5,529 bases of DNA from Flavobacteria bacterium RIFCSPLOWO2_12_FULL_31_7 (GCA_001800945.1 MGWJ01000014.1:1-5529); one strand, 5' to 3'. Counted from the stretch's first letter, positions 1 through 5,449 are shown. Numbers and translations: made by a program. The notes: generated by a model not told the origin, from the letters alone.

Positions 1-548
1 TAGAATGTACGAATTGTACTGCCTGTATGGACGAATGCGATTTAATGATGGAAAAAGTGAACTTGCCAAAAGGGTTAATCCGTTATGCAAGTGAAGTAGA
101 AATTACCAAAAAAGAAAAGTTTCGTCTTACGACTAGAATGAAAGGCTATATTGCGGTTTTAGTGATATTAACTACTGTGATGATTTCCATGATTTTATTA
201 CGAACTGAAGTGGATACTAAAATCTTACGATTATCAGGTCAACTGTATGAAGAAAAAGGAAAAAACATTAGTAATGTTTACACTTATCGAATTATTAATA
301 AAACAAACGATAATTTAAAAAACATCACGTTTAAGTTAATCCAACCGAAACAAGGAAGCTTAAAATTAGTTGGTAATTCTATTCTTCATGTGGAGAAAGC
401 TAGTGCGGCAACAGGAACTTTATTTGTTGAAATTCCGGCTGTAATGTTAGCAACCGACAATACAAAAATAAATATAGAAGTGCATCAAGGTGATAAAGTG
501 ATTCAAACGATAACCACTAATTTTCTTGGTCCAAGAACGTTTAATTAA
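1..548 (+). CDS. ccoG: CcoG/FixG/RdxA, cbb3 oxidase maturation protein (5' truncated)
   Basis: The reading frame is open from the left edge (first full codon at 3), so only the last 181 residues are present. Visible at once is a ferredoxin-type Cys cluster, CTNCTACMDEC (CxxCxxCxxxC, Cys at fragment residues 2, 5, 8, 12), which binds one of the 4Fe-4S centres of the family, followed by the family-typical stretch LPKGLIRYAS. One membrane helix follows at about fragment residues 46-68, then a roughly 110-residue beta-rich tail matching the Ig-like FixG C-terminal domain. In the family, CcoG is a membrane-bound Fe-S protein that reduces Cu(II) to Cu(I) for cbb3 oxidase assembly. The missing N-terminal part should hold the other helices and the first cluster. 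The apparent ATG at 27 lies inside the Cys motif and is not the start. ccoH follows 99 bp downstream on the same strand. Identity is well supported by motif, topology and neighbour. Confidence 0.93.
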   Translation, partial: ECTNCTACMDECDLMMEKVNLPKGLIRYASEVEITKKEKFRLTTRMKGYIAVLVILTTVMISMILLRTEVDTKILRLSGQLYEEKGKNISNVYTYRIINKTNDNLKNITFKLIQPKQGSLKLVGNSILHVEKASAATGTLFVEIPAVMLATDNTKINIEVHQGDKVIQTITTNFLGPRTFN

Positions 549-559
549 AATATAAAATC

Positions 560-616
560 ATGAAATTGCTTACATAAGTTTGGTTTATGCAAATTTCAAA
601 TAATAAGCGATTTCAT
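560..616. repeat. Hairpin in the ccoG-ccoH gap
   Basis: The 13-nt arm 560-572 (ATGAAATTGCTTA) pairs with 604-616 (TAAGCGATTTCAT), with a single T-G wobble. The 31-nt loop contains a smaller nested stem, CATAA (573-577) with TTATG (585-589). No T-run follows directly that would make it a textbook terminator (TTTTT at 616-620 is part of the arm edge). It could be an RNA processing or stability element separating the two cistrons, or a weak terminator. The inverted repeat is directly visible; its function is inference. Confidence 0.45.
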
Positions 617-647
617 TTTTAACCAGTAACAAATAAATCATAAAAAA

Positions 648-1094
648 ATGAAATTCAATTGGGGAACAGGGGTAATCATAGGCTTTGGAAGCTTTATGAC
701 TTTTATACTTTTTTTTGTGTTTTTAGTACAATCTAACTCAAAATACGATAACGAATTAGTAGCTGACGATTACTACAAACAAGAAAGTAAAGTACAAGAC
801 AATATTGAAAGTCAGGCACTTTCAAATGCATTGAAAACTAAGTTGAAAATAGAAAAAACAGCTGAAGGATTACAAATTGTTTTCCCTGCTGATATTGATT
901 ATAAAAAGATAAATGGAACTATTTCCCTTTACAGACCGTCTAATCAAAAGTTGGATTTTGAAACAAAGATTTCTTTATCAAGTCCAATAATGCTCATACC
1001 TAAACATAAATTGGTTGGCGGTCTTTGGGAAATATCTATCGATTGGAAAGTGAATGAGTTATCTTATTTAAATAAAGAAACGGTTTATTTTTAA
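648..1094 (+). CDS. ccoH: CcoH/FixH family cbb3 oxidase assembly protein
   Basis: This is a 148-residue protein with one N-terminal membrane helix (about residues 6-28, starting WGTGVIIGFG) and a periplasmic-type remainder. The early segment after the helix, with DNELVADDYYKQE (about residues 34-46), matches the FixH pattern of an acidic patch and tyrosines just outside the membrane. The rest looks like a small beta-rich domain ending in a Trp-containing strand (LWEISIDW). FixH/CcoH is a single-span protein needed for stable assembly of cbb3-type cytochrome c oxidase. The start has no Shine-Dalgarno but an A-rich leader, AATCATAAAAAAATG, almost the same as that of the next gene. Position directly after ccoG is the usual family order. 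FixH proteins are poorly conserved, so the call rests on topology, size and context as much as on sequence. Confidence 0.85.
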   Translation: MKFNWGTGVIIGFGSFMTFILFFVFLVQSNSKYDNELVADDYYKQESKVQDNIESQALSNALKTKLKIEKTAEGLQIVFPADIDYKKINGTISLYRPSNQKLDFETKISLSSPIMLIPKHKLVGGLWEISIDWKVNELSYLNKETVYF

Positions 1095-1116
1095 ACAATA
1101 TAAACCTCAAATATTA

Positions 1117-1228
1117 GCCACGAATTCACTAATTTTTATTATCACATAATTTGAATTAATTCGAATTTTCATCAAAGATGAACAAATTATATCGAACAGA
1201 ATTCAATTTTAATTCGTGAATTCGTGGC
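1117..1228. repeat. 112-bp palindromic repeat element
   Basis: The outer arms are perfect 13-bp inverted repeats, GCCACGAATTCAC at 1117-1129 and GTGAATTCGTGGC at 1216-1228, continued after one mismatch by AATT/AATT. Inside them is a perfect 8-bp pair, ATAATTTG (1146-1153) with CAAATTAT (1183-1190), and at the centre TTCATC-AAA-GATGAA (1168-1182). The element fills most of the 174-bp gap between ccoH and the membrane protein gene. Its end sequence AATTCGTGGC recurs as single copies at 3892-3901, 5183-5192 and 5398-5407, so it is a member of the dispersed repeat family of this window arranged head to head. No clear target duplication flanks it. Confidence 0.75.
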
Positions 1229-1268
1229 AAAATTTAAACTTTTTTAATAACTCACTAATCACAAAAAA

Positions 1269-1970
1269 ATGCTTTATTCTGCACTTGTTTTCGGATTAAT
1301 AAGTAGTTTGCACTGCGTAGGTATGTGTGGGCCAATTGCTTTGATGATTCCTATAGATAAAGATAATTCGGTGAAAAAATGGTTGCAAATTAGTACTTAC
1401 CAAATTGGTAGAGTTACGGCTTACACTTCATTAGGATTAATTTTCGGATTACTAGGTGCTGGATTTTTCTTAGCTGGATTTCAACAACAATTATCTATTG
1501 CAGTAGGTGTTTTAATGATTTTAATTGCCATAATTCCAGAGAAAAAATTAGCACAATACAACTTTTCTAAACCGATTTATAAAATTATTTCTGAAGTTAA
1601 AACCCAATTAGGACTTCAATTTAAAAAGAAGAGTTACAAATCGTTGTTTTTAATAGGCTTGTTTAATGGGTATTTGCCTTGCGGAATGGTGTATGTTGCG
1701 CTGTTCGGAGCTATGGCCATGAACAATGTTTTTTTAGGAAGTTTATACATGACTTTATTCGGATTAGGAACGATTCCGTTGATGATGGTTTTGGTGAATT
1801 TCTTAAAAACTACTCAATTTTCTTATTACGCGAAATTTCAAAAAATAATTCCGATACTTATTGTTTGTATCGGAATTCTATTTGTTTTGAGAGGTTTCGG
1901 ATTAAATATTCCATATATTTCTCCAAGTACGATGCATTTGCATATTCAATCAGAAGTGAATTGCCATTAA
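1269..1970 (+). CDS. DsbD_2 / TauE-SafE-like membrane protein, putative copper-handling factor
   Basis: This is a 233-residue polytopic membrane protein with about six hydrophobic segments (roughly 2-27, 50-70, 76-90, 124-148, 155-178, 193-212). Two family signatures are visible: HCVGMCGP at residues 15-22 and NGYLPCGMVY at 133-142, with YQIGRVTAY near 44-52. These mark the DsbD_2 family, often labelled sulfite exporter TauE/SafE or UreH-like transmembrane protein. The Cys, Met and His residues inside helices, plus a tail with His223, His225, Cys232 and His233, suit Cu(I) handling rather than sulfite export. The gene follows ccoG and ccoH on the same strand, which suggests a part in copper delivery or maturation of cbb3 oxidase. 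Its ATG follows AATCACAAAAAA, like ccoH. The family is confidently recognised; substrate and exact role are inferred from context. Confidence 0.85.
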   Translation: MLYSALVFGLISSLHCVGMCGPIALMIPIDKDNSVKKWLQISTYQIGRVTAYTSLGLIFGLLGAGFFLAGFQQQLSIAVGVLMILIAIIPEKKLAQYNFSKPIYKIISEVKTQLGLQFKKKSYKSLFLIGLFNGYLPCGMVYVALFGAMAMNNVFLGSLYMTLFGLGTIPLMMVLVNFLKTTQFSYYAKFQKIIPILIVCIGILFVLRGFGLNIPYISPSTMHLHIQSEVNCH

Positions 1971-1975
1971 ATTTT

Positions 1976-2168
1976 AGCCAAGAAGGCACGAAGTCGCAAA
2001 GTTTTTTTGCACGCAGATTTATGGATTGAAAGGAGTTTGTTTTGCGGTTGTTTTAAACATATAGGCACATAAGTTGGATTGTGAGTAAAGACGCTTCGCT
2101 CCAAATAGTAAACATAAGAATAGCACGCGGATTTATGGATTAAAAGGAGTTTGTTTTGCGATTAGTTT
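1976..2168. repeat. Dispersed repeat cluster 1 (modules A-B-C-B)
   Basis: No gene lies in the 316 bp between the membrane protein gene and hemN. The first two thirds consist of repeat modules found again further right: A at 1976-2008 (ends CACGAAGTCGCAAAGTTT), B at 2009-2054 (starts GCACGCAGATTTATGGATTG), C at 2055-2122 (68 bp, starts AAACATATAGGCACATAAG) and a second B at 2123-2168. Copies here have drifted compared with those at 4951-5374 (for example GCACGCGG for GCACGCAG). The order A-B-C-B is the same as at 4869-5064. Function is unknown. Confidence 0.8.
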
Positions 2169-2194
2169 GTTATTCCTAATTTGGAGGAATCTCA
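2169..2194. repeat. Short hairpin repeat, GTYAT...ATCTCA type
   Basis: ATTCCT (2172-2177) pairs with AGGAAT (2185-2190) over a 7-nt loop, between a GTTAT-like left flank and an ATCTCA right flank. The following CTCATAATCT is shared with the copy at 3759-3785. A second, broken copy (GTCATGCTGAAAGGAACAC) begins at 2215, where a G-G mismatch disrupts the stem. Confidence 0.6.
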
Positions 2195-2242
2195 TAATCT
2201 GCTTTCTAAATCTTGTCATGCTGAAAGGAACACACGTAATCT

Positions 2243-2279
2243 AAAGACCTGACAAGTTTTTGAAGCCTGTCAGGTCTTT
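2243..2279. terminator. Bidirectional Rho-independent-type terminator hairpin
   Basis: A perfect 12-bp stem, AAAGACCTGACA (2243-2254) with TGTCAGGTCTTT (2268-2279), surrounds a 13-nt loop. It ends in a T-run on both strands (CTTTT on +, CTTT on -). It lies between the convergent membrane protein gene and hemN, 8 bp past the hemN stop codon, so it can end transcription from both sides. The loop keeps a remnant of a longer stem (one A-C mismatch, then G-C). Confidence 0.85.
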
Positions 2280-2286
2280 TATGTTA

Positions 2287-3648
2287 TTATATCGTCATTG
2301 AAAACAATTCCGTTTGTGGCGCTGCTCTTCTTAGTCTTAAATCGAATGCCATGCAAATATTTCTCACGTATGCTTTACCCAAATCGGTAACGGTTAGTTT
2401 TTTATCTTCAATGATTAGTAAACCATCGTGTTGCATTTCTTCTAAACTTTCAATTACTTCGTAAATTTCTGGAAAAAATAGTGTTTCGTTTTCCCAAGTT
2501 GTTTCAAAGTGACACATTAAATTTAGAATGTGTTGGCGGATAATTAAATCTTCTTTAGTTAAATGATGCCCTCTGAAAACAGGTAATGAATTGCTCTCAA
2601 TTTTTACATAATAAGCTTCTAACGATTTTTCATTTTGTGCGAAACTATTCCAACTGTCGCTAATTGAAGATACGCCTAAACCAATCATTACATCCGTTTT
2701 GGAAGCGGTGTAACCCATAAAGTTTCTGTGTAAGGTTTTGTTTTTAAAGGCCAAATACATTTCATCTGTTGGTAAGGCAAAATGATCCATTCCAATTTCT
2801 AGATAGCCAATTTCCAATAACATTTTTTTACCTAATTCGTACAATTGTCGTTTGGCATCGCTTTGTGGGATATCTTCGTCATTAAATCCACGTTGTCCGT
2901 TTCCTTTTAACCATGGCACGTGTGCATAACTGTAAAATGAAATTCTATCTGGTAATAAGGATTTGGTTTTCATAACCGTATCTTCTACATCTGCCAATGT
3001 TTGAAAGGGTAGTCCGTAAATTAAATCGTGTCCAATAGAAGTATAGCCGATTTCTTTTGCCAATAAAGTCACTTTTGAAACATTGTGAAAAGATTGTATT
3101 CTGTGGATAGCTTCTTGTACTTTAGGACTGTAATCTTGTACCCCAAAACTCACTCTTCTAAAACCTAAATTGTATAAAGTTTGTAAGTGTTCTTTAGTGG
3201 TATTGTTTGGATGTCCTTCAAAACTAAAGATATAATTTTCTGCTTTATTTGCGGTTTCGAAAATTCCATTAATCAATACAGTTAAATTTTCTGTAGAGAA
3301 GAAGGTTGGCGTTCCACCACCTAAATGAATTTCTTTAATATTTGGTTTTCTTGAAAATAAGTTACAATATAAACGCCATTCTTTAATTACAGCTTGAATG
3401 TATGGTGATTCTACTTCATGACGTTTCGTAATTCGTTTGTTACAACCACAAAAAGTGCATAAACTTTCACAAAATGGCAAATGGATATACAAACTGATAC
3501 CATCTGTTTGATTGCTTATTTTAAAGGTTTCTTTTAAATCTAGTATCCATTGTTGTTCTGTGAATTTTTCTTCATCCCAAAACGGAACTGTTGGATAACT
3601 GGTATATCTTGGACCAGGAACATTATATTTTTGAATTAATGAGGTCAT
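2287..3648 (-). CDS. hemN: Oxygen-independent coproporphyrinogen III dehydrogenase (HemN)
   Basis: This is a 453-residue radical SAM enzyme of full length (E. coli HemN is 457). It converts coproporphyrinogen III to protoporphyrinogen IX without oxygen, in the cytosol, for heme synthesis. The family N-terminus KYNVPGPRYTSYPT is at residues 7-20. The radical SAM cluster motif is CESLCTFCGC, with Cys60, Cys64, Cys67 and the HemN-typical extra Cys69, preceded by Tyr54. GGGTPT (110-115) is the SAM-binding glycine motif, and FGVQDY, HRIQSF and IGHDLIYGLP follow as in true HemN. The segment with MDHFALPTDE, then HRNFMGYT, is diagnostic of HemN rather than HemW. The C-terminus RRAAPQTELF belongs to the HemN C-terminal domain. 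The ATG at 3648 fits the conserved N-terminus. Its promoter has a TAnnTTTG element and an FNR-like palindrome, matching a gene needed when oxygen is low. Confidence 0.97.
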   Translation of the reverse strand: MTSLIQKYNVPGPRYTSYPTVPFWDEEKFTEQQWILDLKETFKISNQTDGISLYIHLPFCESLCTFCGCNKRITKRHEVESPYIQAVIKEWRLYCNLFSRKPNIKEIHLGGGTPTFFSTENLTVLINGIFETANKAENYIFSFEGHPNNTTKEHLQTLYNLGFRRVSFGVQDYSPKVQEAIHRIQSFHNVSKVTLLAKEIGYTSIGHDLIYGLPFQTLADVEDTVMKTKSLLPDRISFYSYAHVPWLKGNGQRGFNDEDIPQSDAKRQLYELGKKMLLEIGYLEIGMDHFALPTDEMYLAFKNKTLHRNFMGYTASKTDVMIGLGVSSISDSWNSFAQNEKSLEAYYVKIESNSLPVFRGHHLTKEDLIIRQHILNLMCHFETTWENETLFFPEIYEVIESLEEMQHDGLLIIEDKKLTVTDLGKAYVRNICMAFDLRLRRAAPQTELFSMTI

Positions 3649-3665
3649 AACTTTAGATTTTACTC

Positions 3666-3673
3666 CAAAATTA
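3666..3673 (-). promoter_or_regulatory. hemN promoter, -7 element TAATTTTG
   Basis: On the - strand TAATTTTG matches the Bacteroidetes -7 consensus TAnnTTTG. With the element centred on -7, the transcript would start near 3662 and leave a leader of about 14 nt before the hemN ATG. No TTTG or TTG stands at the -33 position in the 22 nt upstream, as expected for a promoter that needs an activator. Confidence 0.6.
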
Positions 3674-3695
3674 TGTGGTTTTGTTGAATTAAATT

Positions 3696-3709
3696 ATGAT
3701 AATTGTCAT
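3696..3709. promoter_or_regulatory. FNR/CRP-like palindromic operator upstream of hemN
   Basis: ATGATAATTGTCAT is a 14-bp near-perfect palindrome (one half-site substitution). Its TGAT-N4-(A/G)TCA core resembles the FNR site TTGAT-N4-ATCAA. It ends 22 nt upstream of the -7 element, so its centre falls near -40 from the predicted start, the class II activator position. A sister site with 19 of 20 identical bases in the wider motif lies before the phosphorylase gene. The binding protein is not in the window; assignment to the CRP/FNR family is inference. Confidence 0.65.
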
Positions 3710-3758
3710 GTGGGTTTTATTTGCCACAAAGACGCTAAGTCACGAAGTTTTTTTTTTT

Positions 3759-3785
3759 GTCATTCCGACCTTAGGAGGAATCTCA
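3759..3785. repeat. Short hairpin repeat, GTCAT-TCC...GGA-ATCTCA
   Basis: ATTCC (3762-3766) pairs with GGAAT (3777-3781). The flanks GTCAT and ATCTCA are the constant parts of the small hairpin family also seen at 2169, 3818, 5214 and 5429. Confidence 0.65.
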
Positions 3786-3817
3786 TAATCTACTTCCCCA
3801 ATCTTACTCTCATTTTT

Positions 3818-3838
3818 GTCATCCTGAAAGGATCTCAC
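3818..3838. repeat. Short hairpin repeat, GTCAT-CCT...AGG-ATCTCA
   Basis: ATCCT (3821-3825) pairs with AGGAT (3829-3833) around a GAA loop. The constant flanks are the same as in the neighbouring copy, but the stem bases differ in a complementary way. Confidence 0.65.
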
Positions 3839-3976
3839 GCAAAGCTGCGGAGTCGCCAAGTTTAAAATCTTTAAGATTATTTAAATTCGAGAATTCGTGG
3901 CTAACAATTTATCCTCAATTTTGTTTCTCGAAGCTTCGGGATTGAAAACATTTCACTTCAACATGTTTCGTACATA

Positions 3977-4789
3977 TTAATACAAACTAATTAACTCTTT
4001 TATAAGTGTTCTTACATGGGGTTCTGCCATTTTTGCGGCTTTTAGTACTTCTTCATGTGATACTTCAGCCATACTGTTTTCGTTACCCATATCGGTAATT
4101 ACGGAAATACCAAAAGTTTCCATATCCATGTGACGGGCAACAATAACTTCTGGAACGGTACTCATACCAACACAATCGCCACCAATGTTTTTAACCATTT
4201 TGTACTCGGAAAGTGTTTCATAGGTTGGACCTTGTAAGGCTACATAAACACCTTCTTCTACTTTTATGTTGTTTGTATTTGCTATTGCTTTGACTTTGGC
4301 TATCATGTGATGACTATACGGCTCACTCATGTTTACAAATCGTGGTCCTAATCTTTCATCGTTGGCTCCTCTTAAGGGATGTTCTGGCATCATGTTGATG
4401 TGATTCGTAATAATTACAATAGAACCTACTTTATAATTAGGATTTACTCCGCCAGATGCATTAGAAACAATCAATTTAGTAACTCCTAAGTGCTTCATAA
4501 CGCGTATTGGGAAAGTAACTTCTTTCATGTCATACCCTTCATAATAATGAAAACGCCCTTGCATGGCAACGACTTTTTTATTTACGATAGTTCCGAACAA
4601 TAACGCGCCTTTATGACCAGACACGGTAGAAACTGGAAAGTTCGGAATTTCTGTATAGGGTAGGGTGAATTCAATTTTGATGTCTTCGGAGAAATCTCCT
4701 AATCCAGAACCTAAAACTACTCCATATTCTGGGGTGAAATTTGTTTTTTCTTTAATGAATTCGCAGGTTTCATATATTTGATTTAGCAT
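3977..4789 (-). CDS. punA: Purine nucleoside phosphorylase, trimeric PNP/MTAP family
   Basis: This is a 270-residue cytosolic enzyme of purine salvage, which splits purine nucleosides with phosphate to base and ribose-1-phosphate. Visible motifs, numbered from the ATG at 4789, are the phosphate loop VVLGSGLGDF (Ser28), SGHKG (His59), QGRFHYYEGY (Arg79, His81), SNASGGVNP (from 109), QGPTYET (Glu191) and VGMSTVPEVIVARH (Met209). VITDMGN places Asp233 where human PNP has the base-contacting Asn243. The length fits the low-molecular-mass trimeric class. The frame runs on upstream to a TTG at 4816, but that codon lies inside the promoter -7 element and adds nine non-conserved residues, so ATG 4789 is preferred. 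The gene has its own promoter and operator, separate from hemN downstream. Family is certain; the Asp leaves preference for inosine/guanosine over adenosine open. Confidence 0.95.
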   Translation of the reverse strand: MLNQIYETCEFIKEKTNFTPEYGVVLGSGLGDFSEDIKIEFTLPYTEIPNFPVSTVSGHKGALLFGTIVNKKVVAMQGRFHYYEGYDMKEVTFPIRVMKHLGVTKLIVSNASGGVNPNYKVGSIVIITNHINMMPEHPLRGANDERLGPRFVNMSEPYSHHMIAKVKAIANTNNIKVEEGVYVALQGPTYETLSEYKMVKNIGGDCVGMSTVPEVIVARHMDMETFGISVITDMGNENSMAEVSHEEVLKAAKMAEPHVRTLIKELISLY

Positions 4790-4813
4790 AATGTCAGATT
4801 TTTTTATGATACT

Positions 4814-4821
4814 CAAATATA
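4814..4821 (-). promoter_or_regulatory. Phosphorylase promoter, -7 element TATATTTG
   Basis: TATATTTG on the - strand is an exact TAnnTTTG match. The predicted transcript start is near 4810, giving a leader of about 21 nt before ATG 4789. As at hemN, no TTG or TTTG stands at -33 in the 22-nt spacer. Confidence 0.65.
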
Positions 4822-4843
4822 CGAAGATTTTCTTGGTTATATT

Positions 4844-4857
4844 ATGATAATTATCAT
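4844..4857. promoter_or_regulatory. FNR/CRP-like palindromic operator upstream of the phosphorylase gene
   Basis: ATGATAATTATCAT is a perfect 14-bp palindrome with core TGAT-N4-ATCA, which matches the FNR consensus except for the outermost T/A. It sits 22 nt upstream of the -7 element, the same spacing as the hemN site. The wider motif ATTATGATAATTRTCATGTG is shared with the hemN promoter over 20 nt with one difference. The regulator is unknown. Confidence 0.65.
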
Positions 4858-4868
4858 GTGTTGAGTTT

Positions 4869-5064
4869 GGCTACAAAGAGGCTAAGTCACGAAGTTTTTA
4901 TTTGCACGCGGATGGAAAGGATTAAAATGGATTTGTTTTGTGTTTATTTTAACCACATAGGCACATAGGTTGGATTGTGGGTAAAGGCGCTTCGTTTGAA
5001 ATAGTTCACATAAGAAAGGCACGCAGATTTATGGATTGAAAGGAGTTTGTTTTGTGTTTTTTTT
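4869..5064. repeat. Dispersed repeat cluster 3, non-tandem part (A-B-C-B)
   Basis: Module A at 4869-4898 (CTAAGTCACGAAGTTTTT) is followed by a B copy at 4904-4950 with an internal deletion (GCACGCGGATGGAAAGG), C at 4951-5018 (68 bp) and an intact B at 5019-5064. This repeats the module order of 1976-2168. C plus B makes a 114-bp unit, the short form of the 215-bp unit that follows. No gene or believable open frame is present. Confidence 0.8.
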
Positions 5065-5213
5065 AACCACATAGGCACATAGGTTTGATTGTGGGTAAAG
5101 GTGCTTCGCTTGTAATAGTAAACATAAGAATGGCACGCAGATTTATGGATTGAAAGGATTTTTTAAATTCGAAAAATTCGAAAATTCGTGGCTAACAATT
5201 TATCCTCAATTTT

Positions 5214-5234
5214 GTTATGTTGTAAGCATCTCAC
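5214..5234. repeat. Short hairpin repeat in tandem copy 1
   Basis: ATGTT (5217-5221) pairs with AGCAT (5225-5229) around GTA, using one T-G wobble. ATCTCA follows as in the other copies. The left flank is GTTAT instead of GTCAT. Confidence 0.55.
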
Positions 5235-5248
5235 TCTAACTATTTCAA

Positions 5249-5275
5249 CATATAAGTTATATAAGTCATATAAGT
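5249..5275. repeat. 9-bp direct repeat, three units
   Basis: Three adjacent copies of YATATAAGT lie at the end of the first 215-bp unit. The same triplet recurs at 5464-5490 in the second unit. Confidence 0.8.
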
Positions 5276-5428
5276 TTTTAACCACATAGGCACATAGGTT
5301 GGATTGTGGGTAAAGACGCTTCGCTTGAAATAATTCACATAAGAATGGCACGCAGATTTATGGATTGAAAGGATTTTTTAAATTCGAAAAATTCGAAAAT
5401 TCGTGGCTAACAATTTATCCTCAATTTT

Positions 5429-5449
5429 GTCATGCTGTAAGCATCTCAC
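5429..5449. repeat. Short hairpin repeat in tandem copy 2
   Basis: ATGCT (5432-5436) pairs perfectly with AGCAT (5440-5444) around GTA, between GTCAT and ATCTCAC. Compared with 3818-3838, the second stem pair is G-C here and C-G there. Confidence 0.65.

Larger units (their letters stand above)
3721..3941. repeat. Dispersed repeat cluster 2 between hemN and the phosphorylase gene
   Basis: The 328-bp gap between the two - strand genes holds no gene. After the hemN promoter come module A (3721-3750, CACAAAGACGCTAAGTCACG, then a long T-run), two small hairpin repeats (3759-3785 and 3818-3838), a degenerate second A (about 3835-3863, ending GTCGCCAAGTTT) and module D (3883-3924, containing GAATTCGTGGCTAACAATTT). 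D is followed by a near-perfect hairpin at 3926-3941 (TCTCGAAGCTTCGGGA, one T-G wobble). That hairpin might help end phosphorylase transcription, but no U-run follows it on the - strand. From 3942 to 3976 I see nothing. Confidence 0.75.

Noticed and set aside
575..582. TAAGTTTG as a promoter -7 element for ccoH
   Set aside because: It fits TAnnTTTG, but no TTG or TTTG lies about 19 nt upstream, no operator is present, and it falls in the loop of a hairpin inside a likely operon.
1679..2029. 116-codon open frame on the + strand
   Set aside because: It overlaps the well-supported membrane protein gene in another frame, has a composition unlike a real protein, and ends inside a repeat module.
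3662..3665. GGAG on the - strand as a hemN ribosome binding site
   Set aside because: It stands 13 nt before the ATG, farther than usual, and coincides with the predicted transcript start.
3721..3902. Mobile element bounded by GCCAC and GTGGC
   Set aside because: The end match is only 5 bp, there is no transposase and no target duplication; the stretch is better explained as adjoining repeat modules.
4844..4857. Fur box
   Set aside because: The GATAAT-like halves suggest it, but Fur sites need TGATAAT-N-ATTATCA (15 bp), while this palindrome is TGAT-N4-ATCA without that spacing.
5163..5351. 62-codon open frame on the - strand
   Set aside because: It lies wholly inside the 215-bp tandem repeat. 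The unit is not a multiple of three, so the frame is not kept from copy to copy, and there is no family resemblance.
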